Origin: Bryobacteraceae bacterium
Lineage (GTDB): Bacteria; Acidobacteriota; Terriglobia; Bryobacterales; Bryobacteraceae
Assembly (NCBI GenBank): GCA_019748195.1
Contig: JAIEPW010000079.1
Coordinates: forward strand, 26,078 to 90,077
Direction of reading: 5' to 3'
DNA: 64,000 nucleotides
The number at the start of each line of letters is the position of its first letter. Position 1 is the first letter of the stretch. Both the position numbers and the translations under genes were made by a program. Below the pieces are notes generated by a model. That model ran no database searches and was not told where the DNA came from. It worked only from the letters and a program-made list of their open reading frames with translations. Shown one piece after another: positions 25,195-34,781 of the stretch.

Positions 25195-25695
25195 ATGTTT
25201 CTCACGAAGCGATCAACGACGTCCTTTTCTAAAGGTGGCAACACCGGGCTACCCGGCCCTAGGCAAGCTCTGCTACGTTCTCGGGTAGGAGGTCTTCCGG
25301 AATCAGCCTACAAGAGTCTATTCGTCAACGTGGACTCCAGGTCGTTTTCTTCGAGAGCGTCCTCCCTCGCTGCCTTAAGGTTCACGGCAAGTTATCGCGG
25401 CCTAGTCCGGATTGATGAACCATCTGAACTGATCGATGTCGTGGATAAGCTGACGAACCAGGCAATGGTGATCGTCTTTGTGTTTGGTGCGAATCTGGAG
25501 AGTTCGTTTCTCGAACGTGCTCGGCAGGTTGAACAGCGTAGCGATCCTGGTTGCGGCGTCAAGAACGATTCTGGCTACCTGCTTTACGTCGTCGATGCTG
25601 ACCGATATGATTCGCCGACTGGGATGTTTCATTTCCTGTCATGCGGTGGCGATGACCCTTGGCTCAAACTGTTCAGCGAAATGACAGCCGAGTGA
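25195..25695 (+). CDS. doubtful hypothetical protein
   Basis: A 166-residue frame. The part from about residue 68 on (RGLVRIDEPSELIDVVDKLT, YLLYVVDADRYDSPTGMFHF) looks protein-like, whereas the first 65 residues are Ser/Arg-rich and unconvincing. A competing frame on the other strand (25402-25632; SVSIDDVKQVARIVLDAA, DDHHCLVRQLIHDIDQF) looks equally real and has AGGA before its ATG. Just upstream, 25113-25232 reads MLIGMGALTGSF and QYVSHEAINDVLF in a different frame before a stop. The locus may be a decayed gene. The G+C content is lower than that of its neighbours. Confidence 0.3.
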   Translation: MFLTKRSTTSFSKGGNTGLPGPRQALLRSRVGGLPESAYKSLFVNVDSRSFSSRASSLAALRFTASYRGLVRIDEPSELIDVVDKLTNQAMVIVFVFGANLESSFLERARQVEQRSDPGCGVKNDSGYLLYVVDADRYDSPTGMFHFLSCGGDDPWLKLFSEMTAE

Positions 25696-26036
25696 GGGGA
25701 GAGGGAGAACTAGCTCTGGGGTGACCTTCCCCGCACATTCGTGCACATCGACCCGCCGCCCCGGGGCGGGGATGGCGTTTCCGCCCACTTTACTTGCTCC
25801 AGGGAGCGATGGGACCTAGTCCTGCAGAGGGCCCATTCGCGGGCTTTCAATGCTCGGACTGCGGTGGGGAATGCCTAAGCGAGTAGCCCTCGTTATGGGC
25901 GTGTACTGAACAGGCGGAACTGGCACACGCCTCCCTGGGAAGCGGCCAGCCCAGTGCTCCTTTCCGGCGCGAGTGTCTCCCCGTGTCCCTTTTTTCCGCA
26001 TTGTTTCGCTCATAGAATCAGACGGCGGGTACTTTC
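25696..26036. other. intergenic, no gene seen
   Basis: A G+C-rich block around 25750-25800 (CCGCCGCCCCGGGGCGG, an inverted repeat) sits in otherwise mixed sequence. No open frame on either strand has a plausible start and domain. The downstream end carries the leader of the serine protease gene. Confidence 0.4.
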
Positions 26037-28031
26037 ATGCGAACATTGATTCCTCAAACATTGACAGCAGTGTTGTTTGTAACTGCAATCCACGCGGATG
26101 ATAGGATCATTCCTAATCCAACCCGAGTCCACCTGCTTCCTAAATGCCTAGTCAACCCGCCTCGCAGCGCCACCTCCGCTGGACGGATAGCTGAGGCGCT
26201 GGCGGGGATCTTCGTGCCGAAGTTGATCGAAGCCGGACTCCAGGGGGTCGGCGGCGCTCTTAAGAAAGCCGGCGAGGTCGCCAGGACGCAAGCTATTGGC
26301 GTCGCGACTACGGATATGTACGTCAGCAACCCGCTCGCACAACTTTCGCCCGCGCCTTTTGGCTGTGTTGTGGCATTTGTTGAGGGGTCTTCCAGAAACG
26401 AGGGCTCTTATCATGAAACGACAAAAGCCGCAATCCAAGCGCTGCGACGGGCCGAACTGCTTCCCGACCAAACTGCGGCTCTCTGGATCTGGGAAGCTTC
26501 CGTACTGCCGTCGGACGATGGAACGTCGATTCAGCTCGATACGACTCACTTGTCGGTAGCGGAGTTCCTCGGAGGGCGCGGAAACGAACGTGAGTTCGTA
26601 GTTTCGCTCGCTGTCGCAACACCCAACTCCACAGCTGACGGGGAGACGATCGCATTCGGCAACATCAACATGGGCAAGATTCGGCGCAATGAGCCGTGGC
26701 AACCGCAGGAGCGCGAATTCCGCCGCAGCAATCTGCTTCCTTGGGAAAAGATCTCGGACTTGTCCTTGGCAGTCTGGAAGCAAGATGCTGAAGCCGGGGT
26801 CGGCGCCCGCCGCTATATGCCCGCGACCGTGTCGGTTACGCTCACCGAGACCGATAATGGCAACGCCTTCCTGCGCAAATTGGGCGAGGTCCTGTCGGGC
26901 ACCAGCTCTGACACGGCAAAGGTACTGACCAGCGCTGTCTTGCCCAGGCCGCGTAAGGAACGCAGTGCCGCAGAAGAACTCGAAGGAGAAAAGCTCATCG
27001 CAGCGGAAGAAGAAGCCTGGATCGCCTATCTCAAGGCCGGGGAGGCTGTTGCTGGGGCAAGAGCGAACTCACAACCGTTGGGCGCGTTGATAGCTGACGA
27101 GGAAGCGAAGAAGCGCGCTTGGGAGAGAGCGACTCGACTGCTGAAAGCGGCGGGCGGCGAGCCGCCACGACGCATCCCGCCTGAGCCCCCTCGTGCCCTC
27201 GCCCCTGTCGGAACTGCCGAAAGCTCCGAGTCGGGAAGCCGCTCCGTCGAGTCCGGCCCGCGTTCAGAACTGTCGCCTTTGACTGCGGGCCGGGTCGAAC
27301 AGAAGATCATCGGCGGCAAACCCGCCGAGCCCGGGGCCTGGCCGTGGCAGGTGGCACTGATCGATGCGCTTGGAGGGCATCAATTCTGCGGCGGGACACT
27401 CGTCGCTCCAAGGTGGGTCCTGACGGCGATGCACTGCATTGCAGGTAAGTCCGAGGACCGAATCTTTGTTCGTGTCGGCGTAACAGACCTGAGAGATCGA
27501 ATGGCCGGGGCTTGGCGTAACGTTGTTGCTTTCGAGAGGAATGCTCAGTTCAATCCGAAGAACCTCGACATGGACGTAGTGCTGTTGAAGCTGGCCAATG
27601 ACGTCACACCTGCCGAGGGGGTTCAGTTCGCGGAATTTGTGAAGTCGGACGAAGAAACCGCCCTTCAGGTGGCGGGTCAGCCGGTCACAACGATCGGTTG
27701 GGGTCGAACCTCCCCGAATGGGCCGACTTCGCCGATTCTACGGCAAGTGGAAGTTGCCATCACAAACTTCAAAGAATGTCTTGCTACTTACGCCAATCCA
27801 AATCTTCCAGAGATCTACCGAGTAACGGAAAATATGATGTGCGCTGCGCGACCGCAGCGTGATTCCTGCGGAGGCGACAGCGGTGGACCACTCGTTGTCA
27901 GAACGGATAACGGAATCCGGCAGATCGGAGTGGTGAGCAAGGGAAGGGAATGTGCGCTCGAAAACTTCCCGGGAGTTTATACTCGGGTCGTCCCAGCCTT
28001 GGAGTGGATCAAAGAAACAACCCAGCGCTAG
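26037..28031 (+). CDS. secreted trypsin-like serine protease with long N-terminal domain
   Basis: A 664-residue exported protein. A signal peptide (to about residue 20) is followed by about 400 residues I cannot assign, with a coiled, Glu/Ala-rich stretch near 305-370 (SAAEELEGEKLIAAEEEAW) and a Pro/Ser linker near 375-420. The chymotrypsin-fold domain starts at IIGGKPAEPGAWPWQ (near 424), like the mature N-terminus of trypsin. The catalytic His is in VLTAMHC, Asp in LDMDVVLLKL and Ser in DSCGGDSGGPLV. The Asp six residues before the catalytic Ser predicts cleavage after Arg/Lys. Family S1A is uncommon in bacteria. The next protease gene starts 17 bases after the stop. Confidence 0.9.
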   Translation: MRTLIPQTLTAVLFVTAIHADDRIIPNPTRVHLLPKCLVNPPRSATSAGRIAEALAGIFVPKLIEAGLQGVGGALKKAGEVARTQAIGVATTDMYVSNPLAQLSPAPFGCVVAFVEGSSRNEGSYHETTKAAIQALRRAELLPDQTAALWIWEASVLPSDDGTSIQLDTTHLSVAEFLGGRGNEREFVVSLAVATPNSTADGETIAFGNINMGKIRRNEPWQPQEREFRRSNLLPWEKISDLSLAVWKQDAEAGVGARRYMPATVSVTLTETDNGNAFLRKLGEVLSGTSSDTAKVLTSAVLPRPRKERSAAEELEGEKLIAAEEEAWIAYLKAGEAVAGARANSQPLGALIADEEAKKRAWERATRLLKAAGGEPPRRIPPEPPRALAPVGTAESSESGSRSVESGPRSELSPLTAGRVEQKIIGGKPAEPGAWPWQVALIDALGGHQFCGGTLVAPRWVLTAMHCIAGKSEDRIFVRVGVTDLRDRMAGAWRNVVAFERNAQFNPKNLDMDVVLLKLANDVTPAEGVQFAEFVKSDEETALQVAGQPVTTIGWGRTSPNGPTSPILRQVEVAITNFKECLATYANPNLPEIYRVTENMMCAARPQRDSCGGDSGGPLVVRTDNGIRQIGVVSKGRECALENFPGVYTRVVPALEWIKETTQR

Positions 28032-28048
28032 GCAACAGGAGTCAATAC

Positions 28049-29521
28049 ATGCGAATGGCGATCGTTCTCTTTTTGTCCGTCCTGCCCGTGATGTCGGGGG
28101 AGACCCTTGCGGATGTAGTGAAACGCGGTTCGCTGCGTGGAGTGATTCAACGGTCCCCCGACGGTAGAGTCGCCGTGCGGACGCCGTCCGGCGACAACTT
28201 CGCTGTAGCGCCGGGCCTCAAGATAAACCTGCTCGAAGGTGTGCCCTTGAAGTTTGACAAGCTCGAAGTTCGCAATGGCCTACTGGACTTCGCTCATGCA
28301 CACGCCGATCTGAGCAAGGAAGCAGTCTTGCGGAACTTCGGCCAACTCAGCGCCAAGTCCAAGGACGCTCTCACGGATCTTTCCGGGCGCGTAGAGAAGT
28401 ACCGCGAGATGGCGGAGAAGAACCCTGGCCGAGTTGCCGAGGGAGAGAAACTCGACGTCGAGGCAGGACTTGGAAGGGCACGCCGCGAGACAGCTCACGA
28501 CTATGCAGAAGCAATTCGGACGGGCGATCGGGTCAAGGCTGACGAAGCGATCCGCAGCACACGCAGCATTCAAATCGTTGAGAAGCAGATCTACAACTTA
28601 TACGATAATTATCCGCCTGAAGACTACCGGAAGATTTACGAGAACACCAAAGGTGGAGTGGCACTCGCATTCAACAACGTGGCCTTGTGTAGCGCTGTAC
28701 TGATCGGCCCGGATCTTGTCCTTACCGCAGGTCATTGCTTCAAGAACCAGCAGTGGGAGTCAGCAGAAGTGTGGTTCAACTATTCGCCAGAGGGGCTGAC
28801 GCGAGGCGTGAAGTCAGCTTGCTCCGATTCGCCCATTAGAGGCAACGATCTTTACCGGATCAAGCGAATCCTTTCTCCGGCGCCTGAGCGAGTTCTGGAT
28901 CTGGCGGCCGGTCGTTTGGACCACGCACTGCTCGACTACGCGCTCATTGAGGTCGAGCCCGGACAGCACGGCAGGAAGGCGGGGGAGTGTTGGCCGGCGC
29001 AATGTCTGACCGCAAGCCGCGAACTCTCAAGGAGAGAAGCCTTGTACGTTATCGGGCATCCACAGCGTGCGCCGCAAACGGTTCATGACAACTCGCGTGT
29101 CTTCTTGCCGTTTCAAGTCGTTGGCAGTGAATTCGACGTATTGAAGGCTGATATCGCGGCGGAACTGGACAAACATCCCAAACGTGACGAGCTCGCGAAG
29201 GAGTTCACAAGCAGCTATCGCGAGACTAAGGATTCGCAGGGACGGTCTTCCTGGAGCTTGTACGATGTCCGGCAACAGGGCCAGCCGAGGATCGGAATCG
29301 AAGCGGATACCTTTGGTGGGAACTCCGGTTCACCTGTCTATGAACGCCGTAATCATTGCATCGCCGCGCTTTTCGTTTCTGGATCTCCTGATTTCGCGGA
29401 GCCGCCCGGAGGTGCTGTCGGATGGGCCAGGCATGAAAGTGCGCTGCCGATATCGGTGATCGTGAAGGATCTGGATGCGCAGCTCAAGACTTGGCGTGAT
29501 TTGGGCGTAGTTATCCGATGA
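28049..29521 (+). CDS. secreted V8-like serine protease
   Basis: A 490-residue exported protein with a signal peptide (MRMAIVLFLSVLPVMSGE). Residues about 30-200 are mostly helical and Lys/Glu-rich (KEAVLRNFGQLSAKSKDALT), resembling a prodomain or scaffold. The protease domain runs from about 205: the His motif is VLTAGHCF, the acidic residue is in LLDYALIEVEP and the nucleophile is in FGGNSGSPVY, typical of glutamyl endopeptidase/V8-like (S1B) enzymes. AACAGGA precedes the ATG. It is the partner of the trypsin-like gene directly upstream and presumably cotranscribed with it. Confidence 0.88.
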   Translation: MRMAIVLFLSVLPVMSGETLADVVKRGSLRGVIQRSPDGRVAVRTPSGDNFAVAPGLKINLLEGVPLKFDKLEVRNGLLDFAHAHADLSKEAVLRNFGQLSAKSKDALTDLSGRVEKYREMAEKNPGRVAEGEKLDVEAGLGRARRETAHDYAEAIRTGDRVKADEAIRSTRSIQIVEKQIYNLYDNYPPEDYRKIYENTKGGVALAFNNVALCSAVLIGPDLVLTAGHCFKNQQWESAEVWFNYSPEGLTRGVKSACSDSPIRGNDLYRIKRILSPAPERVLDLAAGRLDHALLDYALIEVEPGQHGRKAGECWPAQCLTASRELSRREALYVIGHPQRAPQTVHDNSRVFLPFQVVGSEFDVLKADIAAELDKHPKRDELAKEFTSSYRETKDSQGRSSWSLYDVRQQGQPRIGIEADTFGGNSGSPVYERRNHCIAALFVSGSPDFAEPPGGAVGWARHESALPISVIVKDLDAQLKTWRDLGVVIR

Positions 29522-29702
29522 CTGCTTAATCTCCTCGGCGGCTCCATCGCGTTCGCGTCGTACCACGTCGAACCGCCCTCAGTGCCTGCCGGGCGGCCTC
29601 TGATGGATAACAATGTCAAGGATTGGCCGTATCGTTGCCCGATTTGACGATCAGCGCGCGTTCGTCATGGGGTCTTCGCCGCTTCGACTCGTCCAAACGC
29701 GA

Positions 29703-29735
29703 AACGGCCCGGCGACTCACCATCGCCGGGCCGTT
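29703..29735 (-). terminator. strong hairpin after the M48 gene
   Basis: AACGGCCCGGCG (29703-29714) and CGCCGGGCCGTT (29724-29735) form a perfect twelve-pair stem with a nine-base loop. It lies 22 bases beyond the stop of the minus-strand M48 gene and about 180 bases beyond the end of the protease gene, between convergent units. On the minus strand only a loose TTTCGCGTTT follows, so it is an imperfect intrinsic terminator, perhaps acting in both directions. Confidence 0.6.
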
Positions 29736-29757
29736 CGCAGGGAGAAACTCAACTGAC

Positions 29758-30807
29758 TTAGTTCGGACGCCGCTTCAGGGTCGGACGCTCGTCCTCGTCC
29801 GTGGTCTTGCCCTTCTCGTCACCCTTGCCTTCCGGATCAATGGTGCCCGAGCCAGGACGCCGGCTCAGCCGAGGACGGTTCGGATCCTGCTCCACCGGCT
29901 TCACGCGAGCCTTCATCGCCGCCAGCCGCGCCTTCACCTGTCCGAACTCGGACGTATCCAGAACGTACTCCGGCTTGGCTTCCAGGTAGCGCTGAATGTG
30001 ACCTTGCGCGTTGCCGATGCGATCGTCGGTGGGCGGGTGCGTGGAGAAGACCTTGGCCATCGTGCCCGGTTTCTTCTTCTCCATCGTCTGCAGCTTCTCG
30101 AAGAAATCGACAAACGCCGTCGGATCGTAGCCTGACTTGTACAGGTACTGCAAGCCGAGATCGTCCGCTTCCTTCTCAAAACCGCGGGAGAAGTGCAGGA
30201 AGCCGACCGGGATCAGGATGCTCGCCGCCTGGCGGATGCCGAATCCGGCCCAGCCGCCCATGAAGATCAGGGGGATGGTGGCGTAGTTGGCGATCTGGCC
30301 TCGGGTGGCCTGGCGGGTGCCGTGGCGAGCCGCGACGTGCGCGATCTCATGCGCCATCACGCCGGCGAGCTCGGCTTCATTCTCGGCGCGCAGAATCAGG
30401 CCCGAGTTCACGAAGAAGAAGCCGCCGGGGAGCGCGAACGCGTTCACATCCTCGCTGTCGATCACCTTGATGGTGAAGGGCACCTTGGCGTCGGAGTTGC
30501 GCACCAGGTTCTGGCCCACGCGGTTGACGTACTCGGCGATCACCGGGTCATCCACGATCTTCGCCTGCCGCTCGATGTCCTGAGCGAGCTGCTTACCCAG
30601 GCCGATCTCCTTTTCGATCGAATAGAAGTTCACCTTGCCGTCCACGTCGCGGTTGCCGATCTCCTCGGCATCCTTCTTGGTGGGCTTCTTTTTCCCGGTG
30701 TTGTCGACGCGCTCGGTCTTGTCGGTCTTGGCGGCTTTGTCCTCCGCCAAGGCAGCAAACGGAGCGAGGAGGGCGACCGCCACTACGCTCGAAAGGAAAC
30801 GCCGCAT
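29758..30807 (-). CDS. periplasmic M48 family zinc metalloprotease
   Basis: A 349-residue exported protease with a signal peptide (MRRFLSSVVAVALLAPFAALAE). The zinc site is VMAHEIAHVAARHG (HExxH near residue 152), with the third ligand Glu in GFEKEADDLGLQYL. FALPGGFFFVNSGLI is the usual preceding strand. It resembles BepA/LoiP-type enzymes that deal with outer-membrane protein quality, but lacks the TPR domain of BepA. The C-terminal 70 residues are Lys/Pro/Arg-rich and disordered. The start at 30807 has AAGGAG upstream, better than the frame's earlier TTG. Confidence 0.9.
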   Translation of the reverse strand: MRRFLSSVVAVALLAPFAALAEDKAAKTDKTERVDNTGKKKPTKKDAEEIGNRDVDGKVNFYSIEKEIGLGKQLAQDIERQAKIVDDPVIAEYVNRVGQNLVRNSDAKVPFTIKVIDSEDVNAFALPGGFFFVNSGLILRAENEAELAGVMAHEIAHVAARHGTRQATRGQIANYATIPLIFMGGWAGFGIRQAASILIPVGFLHFSRGFEKEADDLGLQYLYKSGYDPTAFVDFFEKLQTMEKKKPGTMAKVFSTHPPTDDRIGNAQGHIQRYLEAKPEYVLDTSEFGQVKARLAAMKARVKPVEQDPNRPRLSRRPGSGTIDPEGKGDEKGKTTDEDERPTLKRRPN

Positions 30808-30862
30808 TGATTCACTCCTTGCCAACCGCTGTCTCTATCGGTCAGTATAGACCTTTCTAAAG

Positions 30863-32002
30863 ATGGAACGTACTCCAGCCCTCACGGGTTACCACAATCT
30901 GACGGTGAACCGGAGGGGCGAGTTCCCGGTGACCCGCCGCCTGATTTACCTGAACCACGCGGCGGTGGCTCCGCTCAGCCGCCGCGCCGCCGAGGCGATG
31001 AAGAAACTCGCGGACGACGCCTGCGAATACGGATCGCTGCACTATTCCGACTGGGAAGCGACTTATGCCGCTCTGCGAGAATCCGCCGCGCGCATGATCG
31101 GCGCCTCCGCAGCCGAAATCGCCATTGTGAAGAACACTTCGGAAGGGATCTCCACGGTCGCGCTGGGGATGGACTGGAAACCAGGCGATAAGGTGGTCGC
31201 GTTCCGGGAGGAGTTCCCGGCCAACCTGTTTCCCTGGCAGCGGCTGGCCGCGAAAGGCGTGCAGGTGGAGTGGTTGTCCATTTACGATTCGCTTGAAGGG
31301 ATCGACGAGGCGGCTCGGGGAGCGAAGCTGCTGGCGATCAGCTATGTCAATTATCTCAGCGGCTTCCGGGCAAATCTGGAGGCAATCGGCGAGATCTGCC
31401 GGCGGCGGGGCGCGTTCTTCTTCGTGGACGCGATTCAGGGTCTCGGCATCTTTCCGGTCGATGTGGAGCGGATGCGTATCGACGCGCTGGCTGCCGACGG
31501 GCACAAGTGGCTGCTGGGACCCGAGGGCTGCGGGATCCTGTACCTGCGGCGGGAGTGGCAGGACCGCATCGAGCCGGTGGAGTTCGGCTGGACGAATATC
31601 GCCGGATTCAACGATTATGCCTGCCGCGACATGAGCCTGAGAGCGGATGCCGGACGGTACGAGTGTGGCACGCTCAACACCATTGGAGTCTATGGCTTGC
31701 GCGCAGCTTTTGATCTATTGCTGGAAGTTGGGGTGGAGACTGTCGCCGAGACTGTTCTTGGTCTTACCGGCCGCATCGCGGCGGGCGCCGCGGCACTGGG
31801 GTACGAGACGGCGATCCCGCATGAGCCGGAAACGGGTTCGGGGATTGTTTCGGTGCGAAAGGAGGGGCTGGATTCCGGCGACCTGGTCGGGCGACTGCGG
31901 GCGAACGGCGTGGCGGCGTCGCCGCGGCAGGGGTGGCTTCGGTTGTCTCCGCACTTTTATGTTACGTCAAATGAGATAGATCGGGTGCTTGGGATGCTTT
32001 GA
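30863..32002 (+). CDS. class V aminotransferase (cysteine desulfurase-like fold)
   Basis: A 379-residue PLP enzyme of the class V aminotransferase family. The PLP-binding lysine is in AADGHKWLLGPEG (near residue 214), and the PLP-ring Asp is in FFVDAIQGLG (near 190). IYLNHAAVAPLSRRA near the N-terminus and NTSEGISTVALG for phosphate binding are family marks. The Cys-containing loop of true cysteine desulfurases is not obvious, so it may be a lyase, isopenicillin-N-epimerase-like or a transaminase. It is divergent from the M48 gene with a gap of 55 bases. Confidence 0.88.
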   Translation: MERTPALTGYHNLTVNRRGEFPVTRRLIYLNHAAVAPLSRRAAEAMKKLADDACEYGSLHYSDWEATYAALRESAARMIGASAAEIAIVKNTSEGISTVALGMDWKPGDKVVAFREEFPANLFPWQRLAAKGVQVEWLSIYDSLEGIDEAARGAKLLAISYVNYLSGFRANLEAIGEICRRRGAFFFVDAIQGLGIFPVDVERMRIDALAADGHKWLLGPEGCGILYLRREWQDRIEPVEFGWTNIAGFNDYACRDMSLRADAGRYECGTLNTIGVYGLRAAFDLLLEVGVETVAETVLGLTGRIAAGAAALGYETAIPHEPETGSGIVSVRKEGLDSGDLVGRLRANGVAASPRQGWLRLSPHFYVTSNEIDRVLGML

Positions 32003-32035
32003 TTTCTGGGTTGCCGTATCATCGAGCACCGGATG

Positions 32036-32052
32036 TGAGTGAAAGGCACTCA
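32036..32052. promoter_or_regulatory. inverted repeat in the clpB leader region
   Basis: TGAGTG-AAAGG-CACTCA is a perfect 6+5+6 inverted repeat 61 bases before the clpB ATG. It is not the CIRCE sequence bound by HrcA. It may be an operator or simply a small hairpin. Confidence 0.3.
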
Positions 32053-32112
32053 TATTACTGGACATGGTGACGCTAACGTGGTATTCTCAACCTAGAGTTT
32101 CGAGGCACCACC

Positions 32113-34728
32113 ATGGACTTCAACCGGTTTACTGAAAAAGTTCAAGACGCCGTTCGCGCATCGCAGGCAATCGCCAGCCGCAACGGCCAGCAACAAATCG
32201 AGGTCGAGCATTTGGCGTTGGCTCTGCTGGAGCAGGAGGGCGGCCTGGCGCCGTCGATTCTCCTCAAGAGCGAGCTGAATCTCGAGAGCCTGCATCGCCG
32301 GGTGAAGCAGGAAATCGACCGCCTGCCCAAGGTTTCCGGCGGACCCATGCAGGCGGATCAGGTATACATCACCGGGCGGCTGCAGAAGCTGCTGACCACG
32401 GCCGAAGACGAAGCCAAGCGCCTGAAAGACGACTACGTGTCGGTGGAGCACGTGCTGCTGGCGACGCTCGAAGACAGCGGCGCCACGGGGCGGATCCTTA
32501 AGGAGTTCGGACTGACGCGGGAGCGTCTGCTGAAGGCGCTGCAGGAGGTCCGGGGCAGCCAGCGCGTGACCACGCAGAATCCGGAGGCCACCTACGAGGC
32601 TCTGGAGAAGTACGGCCGCGACCTGACGAAGCTGGCGGCGCAGGGCAAGTTGGACCCGGTCATTGGGCGCGATGAGGAGATCCGCCGCGTGATTCAGGTG
32701 TTGTCGCGGCGCACCAAGAACAATCCGGTGCTGATCGGGGAGCCGGGCGTGGGAAAGACGGCAATCGTGGAAGGTCTCGCGCAGCGCATCGTTCGCGGCG
32801 ACGTTCCGGAAGGCTTGAAGAACAAGAGAGTCGTATCCCTGGACATGGGCGCCCTGATCGCGGGCGCGAAGTTCCGCGGCGAGTTTGAGGAGCGGCTGAA
32901 GGCGGTTCTTAAGGAAGTGCAGTCGGCCGAAGGCGAGATCGTCCTTTTCATCGATGAGCTGCACACCGTTGTCGGGGCCGGCAAGGCGGAAGGCGCGATG
33001 GACGCGGGCAATCTGCTGAAACCCATGCTGGCGCGCGGGGAGCTGCATTGCATCGGCGCGACCACGCTCGATGAGTACCGCAAGCACATCGAGAAGGACG
33101 CGGCGCTGGAACGGCGCTTTCAAACCGTATTCGTGGATCAGCCGAGCGTGGAAGACACGATCTCGATTCTGCGCGGATTGCGCGAGCGGTACGAAGTTCA
33201 TCACGGCGTGCGCATTAAGGACTCGGCGATGGTCGCGGCGGCGGTGATGTCGAACCGCTACATCTCGGATCGTTTCCTGCCGGACAAGGCCATCGATCTG
33301 GTGGATGAATCGGCGGCGAAGCTGCGCACGGAAATCGATTCGATGCCGGCGGAACTGGACGAGATTCTGCGGCGCACCATGCAACTGGAGATCGAGCGTG
33401 AGGCGCTGAAGAAGGAGTCGGACGCCGCCTCCAAGGACCGCCTGGCGAAGCTGGAACGCGAACTCGCGGAGTTGAAGGAGGGCAGTTCCGCGTTGCAGGC
33501 GCAGTGGCAGGCGGAAAAGGACGCGGTGCAGCGGCTGCGCTCCACGCGGGAGCGGATGGAGCGGGTGAAGCTGGAAATCGAACAGGCGGAGCGCAGCTAT
33601 GACCTGAACAAGGCGGCGGAGCTGAAGTACGGCAAGCTCGCCGGGCTGGAGCGGCAGCTCGCCGAGGAGCAGAAGACGCTCGAGGACAAGCAGCACCAGG
33701 CGCGGTTGTTGAAGGAAGAAGTGGACGAGGAAGACATCGCCGAAGTCGTCAGCCGGTGGACGGGCGTACCGGTCACCAAGCTGCTCGAAGGGGAGATGCA
33801 GAAGCTGCTGCACCTGGAAGACGAGTTGCACAAGCGCGTGATCGGGCAGGATGAGGCGGTGGAAGCGGTTTCGGAAGCGGTGATGCGGGCGCGCAGCGGG
33901 TTAAAGGATCCCAAGCGGCCGATCGGCAGCTTCATTTTCCTGGGTCCCACGGGCGTGGGCAAGACGGAGCTGGCGCGGGCGCTGGCGGAGTTCCTGTTCG
34001 ACGACGAACGCGCGATGGTGCGCATCGACATGTCGGAGTACCAGGAGAAGCACACGGTTTCGCGTCTGGTGGGCGCGCCTCCCGGATATGTTGGATTCGA
34101 GGAAGGCGGCCAGTTGACCGAGGCGGTGCGGCGCAGGCCGTACTCGGTGGTGCTGTTCGATGAAATCGAGAAGGCGCACACGGATGTATTCAACGTGCTG
34201 CTGCAGGTGCTGGATGACGGACGTCTGACCGACGGGCAAGGCCGGACGGTGGATTTCAAGAACACCATTGTGATCATGACTTCGAATGTCGGCAGCCCGC
34301 GGATCCTGGAGTATCGGGGTTCCTTCGAGGGTCCGGGGTACGAGCGAATGAAGGACGCGGTGCTCGAAGAGTTGCGGCGGGGATTCCGGCCGGAGTTCCT
34401 GAACCGTGTCGATGAGATCATCGTCTTCCACTCGTTGACCGAGGATCACCTGGAGCGGATCGTGGAGATTCAGCTCGAAGGTCTCCGGAAGCGGCTGGAA
34501 GAACGGCACATTACGCTGGAGCTCACCGCCGGCGCGCGCACCCACCTGGTGCGCTCCGGGCACGATCCGGCGTACGGGGCGCGGCCGTTGAAACGAGCCA
34601 TCCAGCGCGAGATCGAAACACCGCTGGCCCGGAAGATTCTGGCAGGTGAAGTGCGGGATGGACAGAACGTGTTGATTGACGCCGCGGGCGCGGGCTTGCG
34701 GTTTGAAACCCAACCGGTCCACGCCTGA
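32113..34728 (+). CDS. clpB: ATP-dependent chaperone ClpB
   Basis: An 871-residue Hsp100 disaggregase of the cytosol that, with DnaK, pulls proteins out of aggregates. The Clp N domain covers residues 1-145 ([16 protein letters not shown]). AAA1 has Walker [14 protein letters not shown] near 208, and the coiled-coil M domain is about 405-525. AAA2 has Walker [14 protein letters not shown] near 611. The D2 small domain ends in [18 protein letters not shown]. There is no ClpP-binding IGF loop, as expected for ClpB. Length is typical (about 860). Confidence 0.96.
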   Translation: MDFNRFTEKVQDAVRASQAIASRNGQQQIEVEHLALALLEQEGGLAPSILLKSELNLESLHRRVKQEIDRLPKVSGGPMQADQVYITGRLQKLLTTAEDEAKRLKDDYVSVEHVLLATLEDSGATGRILKEFGLTRERLLKALQEVRGSQRVTTQNPEATYEALEKYGRDLTKLAAQGKLDPVIGRDEEIRRVIQVLSRRTKNNPVLIGEPGVGKTAIVEGLAQRIVRGDVPEGLKNKRVVSLDMGALIAGAKFRGEFEERLKAVLKEVQSAEGEIVLFIDELHTVVGAGKAEGAMDAGNLLKPMLARGELHCIGATTLDEYRKHIEKDAALERRFQTVFVDQPSVEDTISILRGLRERYEVHHGVRIKDSAMVAAAVMSNRYISDRFLPDKAIDLVDESAAKLRTEIDSMPAELDEILRRTMQLEIEREALKKESDAASKDRLAKLERELAELKEGSSALQAQWQAEKDAVQRLRSTRERMERVKLEIEQAERSYDLNKAAELKYGKLAGLERQLAEEQKTLEDKQHQARLLKEEVDEEDIAEVVSRWTGVPVTKLLEGEMQKLLHLEDELHKRVIGQDEAVEAVSEAVMRARSGLKDPKRPIGSFIFLGPTGVGKTELARALAEFLFDDERAMVRIDMSEYQEKHTVSRLVGAPPGYVGFEEGGQLTEAVRRRPYSVVLFDEIEKAHTDVFNVLLQVLDDGRLTDGQGRTVDFKNTIVIMTSNVGSPRILEYRGSFEGPGYERMKDAVLEELRRGFRPEFLNRVDEIIVFHSLTEDHLERIVEIQLEGLRKRLEERHITLELTAGARTHLVRSGHDPAYGARPLKRAIQREIETPLARKILAGEVRDGQNVLIDAAGAGLRFETQPVHA

Positions 34729-34781
34729 GCAAGTGAAACTTCAGGGGCGCGGAGGAATCTAAGAGGAAGGACGACGACCAC

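Noticed and set aside
32092..33831. 579-codon open frame antisense to clpB
   Set aside because: Shadow of GC-rich coding on the other strand; His/Leu/Arg-rich with no domain, whereas clpB is complete.
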